From NCBI RefSeq assembly GCF_934630525.1, contig NZ_CAKTVX010000003.1, forward strand, positions 62,001-126,000: DNA of 64,000 bases, given 5' to 3'. Each line of letters opens with the position of its first letter. Position 1 is the stretch's first letter. The translations under genes and the position numbers were made by a program. Below are positions 1 to 7,790 of the stretch, piece after piece. The notes under the pieces are model-generated. The model saw only the letters and a list, made by a program, of their open reading frames with translations, ran no database searches and was not told where the DNA came from. The stretch comes from an uncultured Slackia sp. (GTDB taxonomy: Bacteria; Actinomycetota; Coriobacteriia; Coriobacteriales; Eggerthellaceae).

Positions 1-138
1 CTCCACGTCGTCGGAAATCGGGTTTTCGCCAGTCTCCCAGCTCTCGACGCTCCTGCAGTCGACGCCCATAGCGTCACCAACGTCCTCCTGGCTCAGGCCA
101 AGCGTCTCGCGCATCGCGCGGAACTGCGCGGCGCGCAT
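1..138 (-). CDS. XRE-type helix-turn-helix regulator, C-terminus outside window
   Basis: Only the first 46 residues are visible, beginning MRAAQFRAMRETLGLSQEDV; the gene runs off the left edge. The pattern of a short helix, then LGLSQEDVGDAMGV and SVESWETGENPIS is the classic lambda-repressor-like HTH (helix 2 'SQEDVGDAMGV', recognition helix 'CRSVESWE'). It is probably a DNA-binding regulator of an accessory region. The start overlaps the stop of the preceding tiny ORF in a TAATG junction, so translation is expected to be coupled. The rest of the protein, and hence the family beyond XRE/Cro, cannot be judged. Confidence 0.7.
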   Translation of the reverse strand, partial: MRAAQFRAMRETLGLSQEDVGDAMGVDCRSVESWETGENPISDDVE

Positions 139-203
139 TACTTGGCCTCCGCGAACTCTACCATGCCGCCGTCTTTGCCCTTGTATGCTGCTGTTTCTCT
201 CAT
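138..203 (-). CDS. 21-residue ORF translationally coupled to the XRE gene
   Basis: The ORF encodes MRETAAYKGKDGGMVEFAEA plus a final K. It is preceded by a strong ribosome binding site (AGGAGAGGA, around 208-216) and its TAA shares one base with the ATG of the HTH gene. It could be a leader peptide that couples ribosomes into the regulator, or the stub of a decayed small gene. It has no family that I recognise. Support comes only from the good ribosome binding site and the overlapping stop-start. Confidence 0.45.
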   Translation of the reverse strand: MRETAAYKGKDGGMVEFAEAK

Positions 204-266
204 GGTTTGTCCTCTCCTAGTTTTCCCACTTTAGAGCAGGACCGAAGCCCCGCCACTGCCTTATAT

Positions 267-445
267 CTAGTCCAGCTCTACCCAACGGTGCTCGACGATT
301 CGGCAGAACCTCTCGCGCGAGCAGGCATCGTCTTCCTGTTCCGCCATCTTCGTCACATAGCGGCATGCATCGCATTCGAGATCTCCCCGCATGCGCGGAG
401 GGCACCACAATAATACACGCGATAGTACCTGCTTTCAGGGATCAT
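267..445 (-). pseudogene. Small Cys-rich ORF broken by a frameshift
   Basis: On the minus strand, one frame from the ATG at 445 reads MIPESRYYRVYYCGALRACG and soon stops. The neighbouring frame continues as ECDACRYVTKMAEQEDDACS and then RERFCRIVEHRWVELD before a stop at 267. Joined by a small indel near 375-385, the two give a roughly 59-residue protein with paired cysteines, like a small phage or plasmid zinc-ribbon protein. Either it is a frameshifted relic or only the lower part was ever coding. The upper part overlaps the CRISPR-like repeats, so the two interpretations compete. Confidence 0.35.
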
Positions 446-467
446 TCGCGCGTGTGCGGGGAGCACC
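378..467. CRISPR. Two-repeat CRISPR relic, type I-E geometry
   Basis: A 29-base unit at 439-467, ending GTGCGGGGAGCACC, closely resembles type I-E repeats of the GGATCATCC...GTGTGCGGGGAGCAC kind known from actinobacteria. A degenerate second copy lies at 378-406, ending GCGGAGGGCACC. Repeat ends are 61 bases apart, leaving a 32-base spacer at 407-438, which is the standard I-E period. No third repeat is seen at the expected positions and no cas gene is in the window. The first copy is weak, so it may be a degenerate terminal repeat of a deleted array. Confidence 0.45.
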
Positions 468-604
468 TGAACGAGACGGTCATCGCGAACGCCAGCGGAG
501 ACAGGGACAAGGGCACGAGATTCGCCCGAGCTCCAACGAGCCTCGAGGCCTGCACGTTCTGCCTGATGCTGGCGAACCCGCATACTCCACAGGAAATGAA
601 AAAC
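467..604 (+). pseudogene. Fragment of a phage minor capsid (MuF-like) gene
   Basis: An open stretch without its own start reads NETVIANASGDRDKGTRFAR and then APTSLEACTFCLMLANPHT. Actinobacterial phage minor head proteins carry a very similar segment in which an R-(F/W)-AR-(V/A)-P-(T/S) sequence precedes CxFCxMLA. Here it is truncated on both sides and no other phage gene is next to it. It begins directly at the end of the CRISPR-like repeat, which suggests a deletion or recombination junction. The family call rests on motif memory, not on a search. Confidence 0.45.
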
Positions 605-716
605 GCCAAGGAATTTGCCCGGGCGACGAACCCAGGCTTTTCTTGGCACAGATCGATTAGAGCCACCTGGCGCCCAAATTGGATACATTTTCAACGCCGC
701 CAAACCGCCACGCCAT

Positions 717-941
717 TTAGATAAGCACGATGGCCAAAAGCCACCCCGTGGCAATGCCCAAGAAAACAACAACGACAAGCGCGAATTTGAGCGCCTTCAT
801 CACGAAACCGTGGATCTTTGCGGCGCGCGCCTGGTTCTTCTCGGAAATCTTTTCAATCGCTTTCCCATAAAGCGCTATGGAGCCAACAACCGCAATGAAA
901 GCGAGATAAAGGAAGAGCAGCAAAAACAAGAAATCCAGCAC
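717..941 (-). CDS. Small two-helix membrane protein of unknown function
   Basis: This is a 74-residue protein, GTG start, with an excellent ribosome binding site (AAGGAGGG, about 7 bases upstream). An N-terminal hydrophobic segment (about residues 3-25) and a C-terminal one (about 51-73) flank a basic linker (GKAIEKISEKNQARAAKIHG). That is a hairpin-topology inner-membrane protein with a short charged loop. No family is recognised. It stands alone downstream of the phage/CRISPR relic and converges on no other gene. The bias of hydrophobic residues and the strong ribosome binding site make it likely to be real. Confidence 0.6.
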   Translation of the reverse strand: MLDFLFLLLFLYLAFIAVVGSIALYGKAIEKISEKNQARAAKIHGFVMKALKFALVVVVFLGIATGWLLAIVLI

Positions 942-1112
942 AAGGCCCTCCTTCTTCGAGAAATCATCCAGAACGATTGTCTATTTCACTTAAAAGCAAT
1001 GCACCGTATCGCGAAGCCGTTGTCAATTAGACCCAAAAGCCATCAACAACGCAACAAGACGGCGAGCGAGTGCACACCCGGCAAAAGGGATCCCACCACG
1101 CCGCGCGCGCCG

Positions 1113-1886
1113 CTATTCGAACAGGCACGCCTCAATCACATCTTTGCCGCGCAGGGTCGCAAGCCACTCAGATGGGATCGCCTCGCGACCATACAGGATG
1201 CCCGCCAAACCGCCCGCGACGCAAGCAGTGGTGTCGGTATCGTCGCCCAAATTCACCGCAGCGAGCACGCATTCCTTATAGCTTTCCGTATGCTCCAAGC
1301 ACCAAATCGCGGCGTTATAGGTGTCCCACACATAGCCGCTGCTTCCGCCGGGCTCGCCGGCCGACTCCCCCGCGGGCGCGCCCTCGCGCATCAAGCGCGC
1401 GGCGTAGCGAATCATCTTCTCGCACGCGTCCATGCAGGCATCGGTCGCGTGCGTGATGGCGCTCACCGCGCGCACCTCGGCACTCGTGCAATCCATAAAG
1501 ACCATGGGCAAGCAGCGCATGAGCGACCCGTTGCCCTTGTCCCACTCGCCCGTGCCGCCACGGCCCGTCGCCAGCGCCTTTCGCGTGGCGTTGCCGTAGT
1601 CGAAGGCCACGCCGTCCGCCGTGTACGCCCCATCGTTGATCCACGCGCGGAACCGCTGCAGAATGTCATCGCAATCGACACGCCCCAATTCGCGATAGCT
1701 GTCGCACAGCGCGAGAGCCATGCTCGTGTCGTCGCTCCATGTACCAGCGAGTTGGTTGTGGCTGCCGCCGCCCACCATATCGGTGCACTCAAAACCTCCA
1801 CGCGGCTTGAACTCGAAAGGCACGCCCAAAGCGTCGCCCACCGCCATGCCATACACGCAATCGCGCAGCGTTCGATTCAGCTTCAT
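1113..1886 (-). CDS. ADP-ribosylglycohydrolase family protein (DraG-like)
   Basis: The 257-residue protein belongs to the ADP-ribosylglycohydrolase family, which removes ADP-ribose from proteins or small molecules using a binuclear Mg centre. Metal-binding motifs are visible: GMAVGDALGVPFEF at residues 13-26, TWSDDTSM around 49-56, an internal HATDAC, and a C-terminal NLGDDTDTTACVAGGLAG. The start at 1886 (MKLNRTL) is chosen over an upstream in-frame methionine because AGGAGG lies 9 bases before it and the upstream extension is low-complexity. It is monocistronic here. The substrate cannot be deduced. Confidence 0.85.
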   Translation of the reverse strand: MKLNRTLRDCVYGMAVGDALGVPFEFKPRGGFECTDMVGGGSHNQLAGTWSDDTSMALALCDSYRELGRVDCDDILQRFRAWINDGAYTADGVAFDYGNATRKALATGRGGTGEWDKGNGSLMRCLPMVFMDCTSAEVRAVSAITHATDACMDACEKMIRYAARLMREGAPAGESAGEPGGSSGYVWDTYNAAIWCLEHTESYKECVLAAVNLGDDTDTTACVAGGLAGILYGREAIPSEWLATLRGKDVIEACLFE

Positions 1887-2397
1887 AATGCATGCCTCCT
1901 TGCATTCGGGCGCCGAAGCGGGCCTTTCCGCCGCAAAACGCGCTCGCCTTGCCAGTCCCGCATTTGGAATTGTCGCACACTTCGAATTGTGGCAGGAATC
2001 GCGACGATTAGGCCGCATTGCGTCGCTTGAAGAGCCGTGCGTCAAAAAAACGCCGTGATTAGGCGCCCTCGACACCTCGAAAAAAGAACAGTCAGCACTT
2101 CATTTCCTCGGACCTCGCCTCGCCTTAGCATAAAACGCCAGGCCAGACCCCCCAATAGAAATGGCTCGCAGCCTCATGGTTGCGAGCCATTCGTTTAACC
2201 TGGAGCGAGCCTTGTCGATCCCGTATCGCCAAGCATCAATTCGGCCAAGTCAGCGGACGTCAAGGAATGAATCCTCGGAGCATCCAGAAAAACAGGCGAC
2301 AACGAAGCGCTTCCGATTTCCGAAAGAACGCATCAGGCGACCCGAAAACTCAGTGTAATTGGAAGCAAACAGGCCATCGTCAGCTGAGCCCGTGACG
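1887..2397. other. Intergenic stretch with a terminator only
   Basis: No plausible gene is seen. It contains the hairpin described at 2160-2191 and the presumed promoter of the ADP-ribosylglycohydrolase gene near its left end. Long open frames crossing it are antisense extensions of neighbouring genes. Confidence 0.5.
2160..2191 (-). terminator. Hairpin terminator after the MFS gene
   Basis: Perfect 11-base arms (AATGGCTCGCA / TGCGAGCCATT) surround a 10-base loop. On the minus strand the hairpin is followed by TTTCTATT. It lies about 200 bases past the stop of the MFS gene. Confidence 0.6.
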
Positions 2398-3654
2398 CTA
2401 CTCGGTTCGCGGAAGTTTCTTGGAGTTGCGAGTGGCAAGCACGACGCATACAGCAATAGCAACATCGCATGCAGCGCAGAACAGCCATACAGAGTTGTAG
2501 CCACCCGTTGCTTGGTAGATGCTCGTAAGAATAGGCACGCCCATGCAGCCAAGAGCGTAACCAATCGCCGGCACCAGCGAATAAATCTTCGCGTAATCCT
2601 TGTTGCCGAACAAAAATGCAGTCAGCATCGCGATACCCGTTCCGTAGCAGGCATACATCGTGTCGTTGAGACCCGCACCGACAAACGCCAGAGCAGGAAC
2701 ACTCGCGCCCACAGCCAAGCAAACGAAAGAAAGAATCGTGACGACGCACCACAAAATGACGCCCTTGTCTGCGCCGAATTTATCGCACGTAATACCGATA
2801 AGGGGATTCCACGCGATATCGCAAATCATCGCAACCGACACCATAAAGCCTCCCGTTGCGGCACCGAAGCCAACAGACTCAGAGAAGCTCGTGAACAGCT
2901 GGTTGGTAACCGTGGTCATCGTGATCAGAGTCATGGCAACAAGAAGCAAGATAAATGCCGGCGATTTCACAGCATCGCGAAACGCCACGCCATCTGTGGG
3001 ATCTTCAACATGCACGCCCTCTTGAACCTTGTCGTAGCCATACGGGAGCAGGCCCTTGATTTCGGGCTTCAAGCGCACGATGAAAAGAGAAGAGCCGCAC
3101 ATGAGGACAAAACTCGCAACGCCGAGAACCACATAGCCCGTTCGCCAACCCGACGTCGCGATGATGTTGGAAATAACAGGACTCATAATGGCATTGACGA
3201 GAGAACCAATGCCCCATGCCATGCCGATGGCAAAGCCCGTTTTTTTCGCAAACCAATTCTCAAGCACGATTGCAACGCCAATAGACGTATTGAATCCCAT
3301 GCAAAATCCGATAATCGCGCCCGAGATATACCACATATACAAATCGCCGTACAAAGACATCGCCACCGCCGCGACAGCCTCAATCGCGCAGATGATGGTC
3401 ATGTGCACAGGAATGTTCATCTTCGGTATAAGACGCCCTGCAATCGGGAAGCTAATAGCCTGCCCAATGCATACAAGCGTCATGTAAAAGCCAAGGTCAG
3501 ATTCTGCGAATCCCAAGTCTTCGCAGATTGGAACATAGAAATTGCCGGCAACGATAGTCAGAAAGCCGATAGAGCCCGAAACCCACATCGCACAGCCCAG
3601 AACAACAAGCCACGGGTAGTATTTCTGCATCGTAGATTGCTTGGATTGATTCAT
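2398..3654 (-). CDS. MFS transporter (OFA-like), last gene of the carbamoyl-phosphate cluster
   Basis: The 418-residue protein has about 12 hydrophobic helices and the MFS organisation of two six-helix halves, with a charged cytoplasmic loop near residues 205-225. Hydrophobicity and the GxxxxFPxxG-like segment (GQAISFPIAGRLIPKM) are typical of the OFA family of organic-anion exchangers. The start at 3654 is chosen over a GTG three codons earlier because the GTG falls within the AGGTGA ribosome binding site. It follows carbamate kinase after a hairpin, so it may be expressed partly independently. The substrate is unknown; an amine, amino acid or organic acid linked to the cluster is plausible. 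Confidence 0.8.
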   Translation of the reverse strand: MNQSKQSTMQKYYPWLVVLGCAMWVSGSIGFLTIVAGNFYVPICEDLGFAESDLGFYMTLVCIGQAISFPIAGRLIPKMNIPVHMTIICAIEAVAAVAMSLYGDLYMWYISGAIIGFCMGFNTSIGVAIVLENWFAKKTGFAIGMAWGIGSLVNAIMSPVISNIIATSGWRTGYVVLGVASFVLMCGSSLFIVRLKPEIKGLLPYGYDKVQEGVHVEDPTDGVAFRDAVKSPAFILLLVAMTLITMTTVTNQLFTSFSESVGFGAATGGFMVSVAMICDIAWNPLIGITCDKFGADKGVILWCVVTILSFVCLAVGASVPALAFVGAGLNDTMYACYGTGIAMLTAFLFGNKDYAKIYSLVPAIGYALGCMGVPILTSIYQATGGYNSVWLFCAACDVAIAVCVVLATRNSKKLPRTE

Positions 3655-3716
3655 AGGAATCACCTGCCTTATGTCGCAGACGACCGCCCCACGGCCGCCC
3701 GCTTTCCCCTAATACG

Positions 3717-3746
3717 GAGAAAGGCACCCGAACAAGCGCCTTTCTC
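3717..3746 (-). terminator. Hairpin between carbamate kinase and MFS genes
   Basis: Nine-base perfect arms (GAGAAAGGC / GCCTTTCTC) lie immediately after the carbamate kinase stop. There is no clear T-run on the minus strand, so it may be an attenuating or mRNA-stabilising hairpin rather than a strong terminator. Confidence 0.5.
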
Positions 3747-3754
3747 ACAAGAAA

Positions 3755-4714
3755 TTATTCGTTTGAAATAACCGTGCCCGTCTCACCGCGCAGACCCGCA
3801 GCCGCACACTCCAGCGACGTGATGAGCGCTCGTCCTTGCGGATATTTCGCAACGTAATCGAGGCACGCCTCGACCTTGGGCAGCATGGACCCGGGCGCGA
3901 ACTGGCCCTGCTCGATATATTCATGCGCCTCGGCAGGCGTCATGTGATCAAGCGCCTCCTGATCAGGCTTGCCGAAGTTCACGCACACCTTCTCGACCGC
4001 AGTAAGAATCACCAGCATATCGGCCTTGAAACCAGCCGCCAGCATGGAAGCAGAGCGGTCTTTGTCGATGACCGCCGCCACGCCCTCGTAGGCATCATTG
4101 GCCTCAAATACCGGCACCCCGCCGCCGCCCGTGGAAACCACGATGTATCCTGCATCCATGAGGTCTTTCACCGCGTCGAACTCGACGATACGCTGCGGAA
4201 CGGGGCTCGCCACCACGCGTCGCCAGCCGCGGCCAGCGTCTTCCTTCACCGTGCAGCCAGTGGCTCGGGCGAATTCCTTCGCCTCGTCCTCGGTCATGAA
4301 TGCGCCTACGGGCTTGGTGGGGTTTTGGAACGCGGGGTCGCCGGGGTCGACGACGGTCTGGGTTATGACGTTGACGGCCGAGCGCATGATGCCGCGATGC
4401 TTCAGTTCACCCAAAATGGCCTGAGTAAGGTGATAGCCGATGTAGCCCTGGCTCATGGCGCCGCATTCGGGAAACGGCATTGCCGGGACCTTGGCCGACG
4501 GGTCTTTGCTGGCCACATCGAACGCATTGTTGATCATGCCCACCTGGGGGCCATTGCCGTGGGTCACCACGACGTTCACGCCGTCATTCACCATGTCGAC
4601 GATATGGCGCGCGGTGTTTTTCACCAATTCAAGCTGCTCGGCGGGCGTGTTTCCCAAAGCATTTCCACCCAGGGCCACTACGACGCTCGGACCTTGTCCA
4701 TTGATATAAGGCAT
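3755..4714 (-). CDS. arcC: Carbamate kinase
   Basis: The 319-residue enzyme transfers phosphate between carbamoyl phosphate and ADP, giving ATP, CO2 and ammonia; it is the ATP-yielding step of arginine or agmatine fermentation. Motifs: VVALGGNAL near residues 11-19 (phosphate loop), THGNGPQVG around 50-58, VSTGGGGVPV and DKDRSASMLA in the C-terminal half. Length matches the family. The start at 4714 has AAGGAGG upstream; an in-frame N-terminal extension of 32 codons lacks support. It lies between an antiporter and an MFS gene and serves the transcarbamylase at 6426-7463. Confidence 0.93.
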   Translation of the reverse strand: MPYINGQGPSVVVALGGNALGNTPAEQLELVKNTARHIVDMVNDGVNVVVTHGNGPQVGMINNAFDVASKDPSAKVPAMPFPECGAMSQGYIGYHLTQAILGELKHRGIMRSAVNVITQTVVDPGDPAFQNPTKPVGAFMTEDEAKEFARATGCTVKEDAGRGWRRVVASPVPQRIVEFDAVKDLMDAGYIVVSTGGGGVPVFEANDAYEGVAAVIDKDRSASMLAAGFKADMLVILTAVEKVCVNFGKPDQEALDHMTPAEAHEYIEQGQFAPGSMLPKVEACLDYVAKYPQGRALITSLECAAAGLRGETGTVISNE

Positions 4715-4924
4715 ATCGAATACCTCCTTCGATACGACTCTCCAGTCGATTTTCACGCACGAACCCAAGCCCCCTTCTTCCGGGCGCAACTCGGGTTCTG
4801 AATTGTTCAAAATTGGCAGGGGCCGCGGGGAATGCGACCCCTTTTGGGAAGACCAAGCAAGAAGAGCGTGCTCAAACTTGCGATGGTGTTAAGAGTTTAG
4901 AAGCCTCGCCAAACCGACCAGGGC

Positions 4925-6358
4925 TTACGCTTCCGCCTTCGCCTCGATCGGCGCGGGCTCGGGTTCCTCCTTGGGAGCCCAGCCTAGCTTCTTTCCGAAG
5001 AGCGCGGCCACGATAAACACCACGATCGGGTACAGGTAGCAGAAGAACGCGTATCCCATGTAATCGACGCAGGCAACGCCCAAAATGGTGACCATGTAAA
5101 TGGAGCACGTGTTCCACGGCACGAGCACCGAAGTAATGCCGGCCGACGAGTTCACGATGTTACCCCATGCGGCGCGGTCGACGCCGCGGCGGTTGAATTC
5201 GTCGCGATAGACCAGCGTGGACATGGTGATCGCCGGATACTGGTCGGGAAGCAGCACGTTGAACAGCGCGCCCGAGAATACGGTGGCCCCGACCAGCGAC
5301 GCGAGGCTCTTCAGCCTGTCGATGATCGGCTCGACCATCGAGGCCATGAGTCCGCAATGCTGCATGATGCCCGCATACGCCATGACCAACAAAATGATGG
5401 AGATGGTCTCGAGCATCTCGTTGATGCCGCCAGCAGACAGCAAGGTGTCGATAAGCTGGGCGCCCGTATCCGACTCGGCGCCTGCCACCATGGAATCGAT
5501 AAGCACCGAGGGATCGATGCCCTGGTAGAAAACGGCCTCAATAGCGCCGAGCACGATGCCCACGAGGAATGAGGGGATGGCGGGAACTTGAAAAGCCACG
5601 CATGCGACCATCACCGCCAGCGGAATGAGCGTCACGGGGCCGATGTTGTAAGCATCTTGCAGGCCGGCCAAAATCGCCGACGTAGACGATTCGACGTCGC
5701 CGGACACGTCCAGACCCAGGCCGATGACGGCATAGATGCCCGTGCATGCCAGACATACGATGATAACGAGCGGAAGGAACCGCTTGCATAGCGCAAATAC
5801 GTCAACATCGGCGATGGCTGCAGCCAAATTCGGGCCATCGACCAGGGGCGACACAATCTCGCTCACGTACGCCGCCGCGATGATGGCGCCGGCAGCCATG
5901 CCCAAGGGGACATCGAGCGCGGCAGCGATGCCGATAAACGCCAGACCGATAGTGCCCGCGGCGCCCCATGAGCCCACGATTATGCCGATGATGAGCGTCG
6001 CCAGAAAGCACACCGGTAAGAACAGCTGGGGCGTGACCACCTCGAGGCCGTAGTAGATCATCGTGGGAACGGTGCCCGAAAGAATCCAGACGGCGACCAT
6101 GATGCCGATGCATATGAGAATCAGGCACGCTTCCATGGAGTCGTTGATGCCCTTCTGCATGGCATCGAGAATTTCTTCCCAATCGAAGCCCAAATACAAT
6201 GCGATAAGGCCGGCGATGACGCAGCCGATAAGCATAGGAATCTGGGGGTCGGTTCCCAATCCCACAACACAGCCGAACATAACTACAGCAAGCAAGCCGA
6301 AGGCGAGCATTCCGTGGCGGAACTTCACCTCTTTTTTCGTTCTCGTCTTTTCAGCCAC
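4925..6358 (-). CDS. NhaC-family antiporter, probably amine or amino-acid exchange
   Basis: The 477-residue polytopic membrane protein carries the NhaC-type signature of charged helices and GxxxSP-like breaks (for example SEIVSPLVDGPN and WNTCSIYMVTILGV near the C-terminus). NhaC family members exchange Na+ and H+ or, in several anaerobes, arginine/ornithine-type substrates. Lying between a transcarbamylase and carbamate kinase, it is inferred to import the substrate and export putrescine or ornithine. A GTG start with GAAAGG upstream is used. The C-terminus ends in a hydrophilic Pro/Glu/Ala tail. The exact substrate is not determinable. Confidence 0.75.
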   Translation of the reverse strand: MAEKTRTKKEVKFRHGMLAFGLLAVVMFGCVVGLGTDPQIPMLIGCVIAGLIALYLGFDWEEILDAMQKGINDSMEACLILICIGIMVAVWILSGTVPTMIYYGLEVVTPQLFLPVCFLATLIIGIIVGSWGAAGTIGLAFIGIAAALDVPLGMAAGAIIAAAYVSEIVSPLVDGPNLAAAIADVDVFALCKRFLPLVIIVCLACTGIYAVIGLGLDVSGDVESSTSAILAGLQDAYNIGPVTLIPLAVMVACVAFQVPAIPSFLVGIVLGAIEAVFYQGIDPSVLIDSMVAGAESDTGAQLIDTLLSAGGINEMLETISIILLVMAYAGIMQHCGLMASMVEPIIDRLKSLASLVGATVFSGALFNVLLPDQYPAITMSTLVYRDEFNRRGVDRAAWGNIVNSSAGITSVLVPWNTCSIYMVTILGVACVDYMGYAFFCYLYPIVVFIVAALFGKKLGWAPKEEPEPAPIEAKAEA

Positions 6359-6378
6359 GGCAGAATACCTTTCAAACA

Positions 6379-6407
6379 GGAAGGGACCGCATTGGGCGGC
6401 CCCTTCC
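6379..6407 (-). terminator. Intercistronic hairpin between transcarbamylase and antiporter
   Basis: Arms GGAAGGG / CCCTTCC continue through CCGC / GCGG with one mismatch. It sits just upstream of the antiporter ribosome binding site, so it may reduce downstream expression or stabilise an end. Confidence 0.5.
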
Positions 6408-6425
6408 GCTCAACAATAACGAAGA

Positions 6426-7463
6426 TTACTTGCCAATCTTGGCGAGGACCGCGTTCATGCGGGCCTCTGCGGCATCGGCGGCAGCGGCGTCCTCTTCAGT
6501 CTTCGGGCAGAGATACGCCAAGATAGCACGAATGGAATGCTCGCGGTTCTCAGCCTCGTCCCAGCACAAGCTGCGATCGCCGTCCATGACCTCATCGACG
6601 ACTTCCTCGCCGCGAGAAGCGGGCAGGCAATGCATGAACTTCGAGGTGGGGCTCGCATAGTTCATCATGTCCATGGTGACCTGGTACTTCGGATAGAAGA
6701 CGTCCATGTAGGAGGCACCTTCCTCTTCGTCGTCATACAGGCCATACCAAACGTCGGTGTAAATGAAATCGGCGCCCTTGATGCACTCGATGTCGTCGGA
6801 GATGGTCACGGTGCCGCCGGAAATCTTGCAGTTCTCTTCGGCGATGGCGACCAGGTCGATATCGGTATCGACCTGAAGGCCGCCGTCGGTAACCTGATGG
6901 CCCTTGGGGCCGAACTGCACGAAATCCATGCCCATCTTGGAGGCGATGAACATCAGGGACACGCACACCTGGGTCGCGTCGCCGATGAAGGCGACCTTGC
7001 AGTCTTCGATGTTCTTGCCCTCGGGCAGATTCTCGATCATGGTAAGCAGATCGCCGAGCTCCTGCGTGGGGTGATTGTATTCGGACATGCCGTTGATAAC
7101 GGGACATGCGGCATATTTGGCCAAATTTGCGACATCCTTGTGGCGGTCAACGCGAGCCATGAGAATGTCGACGAGGCTGCCCATGACGCGGCCGGAGTCT
7201 TCGATGGACTCATGGCCGCCAAGCTGGATGGTGCCGGGTCCGTAGAACTGAGCGTGGCCGCCAAGGTCGGTCATGGCCGTCTCGAAGGAGATGCGGGTAC
7301 GCGTGGACACCTGCTGGAAAATCATGCCAAGCGTCTTGTTCTTCAGAATCAACGGATAACGCCCAGCCTTCTTCATGGCCTTCATGGAGCGTGCGAGCTC
7401 AATCATGTCAAGAAGCTCTTCTTTGGTGAAGTCGTTAGTGTCGATGTAGTCCTTCACTGCCAT
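6426..7463 (-). CDS. Putrescine carbamoyltransferase-type transcarbamylase
   Basis: The 345-residue transcarbamylase releases carbamoyl phosphate from a carbamoylated amine (phosphorolysis) in the fermentative direction. [12 protein letters not shown] (carbamoyl-phosphate site), [12 protein letters not shown] and [11 protein letters not shown] are all present. The C-terminal substrate loop reads [13 protein letters not shown], as in putrescine carbamoyltransferases ([11 protein letters not shown]), instead of the SMG motif of ornithine carbamoyltransferases, and the C-terminal helix is extended. The start at 7463 has AAGGAGG. It heads the leftward cluster and faces the LuxR gene. Ornithine as substrate is less likely but not excluded. 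No agmatine or arginine deiminase is in the window. Confidence 0.8.
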   Translation of the reverse strand: MAVKDYIDTNDFTKEELLDMIELARSMKAMKKAGRYPLILKNKTLGMIFQQVSTRTRISFETAMTDLGGHAQFYGPGTIQLGGHESIEDSGRVMGSLVDILMARVDRHKDVANLAKYAACPVINGMSEYNHPTQELGDLLTMIENLPEGKNIEDCKVAFIGDATQVCVSLMFIASKMGMDFVQFGPKGHQVTDGGLQVDTDIDLVAIAEENCKISGGTVTISDDIECIKGADFIYTDVWYGLYDDEEEGASYMDVFYPKYQVTMDMMNYASPTSKFMHCLPASRGEEVVDEVMDGDRSLCWDEAENREHSIRAILAYLCPKTEEDAAAADAAEARMNAVLAKIGK

Positions 7464-7790
7464 GGTTTCCTCCTTGTGAGAAACGCTTGTAGCCTTGAGG
7501 CCCTTCCTCAAGTGCCCTGACAGTTCGCACTATGCATCGCGACGCCCAGAGTTTAGAAGCCCCAAGCGAGTTCAGCCGCTGCCGAAATGGGTTCAAAAAG
7601 CTAAATCCCCGTTTAGCCACTTCATGGGGTCGATTGTAAAAAAACACTCGACAGGCATGAACACCTGACTAAACTCAATTAAACCTTTCTCAACTGCGCA
7701 TAGAGCGCTTTCGGTATTCAAAAGACCGCATATTTGTATATGATTGCTCGAAGAAAAGCGTGGGGCAATCAAATCGAGAAGGGGTCAGAT
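7464..7790. promoter_or_regulatory. Divergent control region with CTAAAC-type repeats
   Basis: The transcarbamylase reads left and the LuxR regulator right from this 327-base region. It holds an interrupted inverted repeat GCTAAA...TTTAGC (about 7600-7617), the element AGAGTTTAGAAGCC at 7548-7562, and an ACTAAACTCA on the plus strand near 7670. The 14-base element recurs exactly at 4892-4905, upstream of carbamate kinase. These are candidate sites for the adjacent LuxR protein. Confidence 0.4.

Noticed and set aside
317..345. Further CRISPR repeats to the left or right of the relic
   Set aside because: At the expected 61-base offsets (near 317-345 and 500-528) the sequence does not resemble the repeat.
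615..2030. 471-residue open frame on the plus strand
   Set aside because: It is antisense to the ADP-ribosylglycohydrolase gene, is composed of His/Arg/Ala-rich sequence typical of high-GC shadows, and lacks a ribosome binding site.
2359..3771. 470-residue open frame on the plus strand
   Set aside because: It mirrors the MFS gene on the other strand; composition is typical of a shadow frame.
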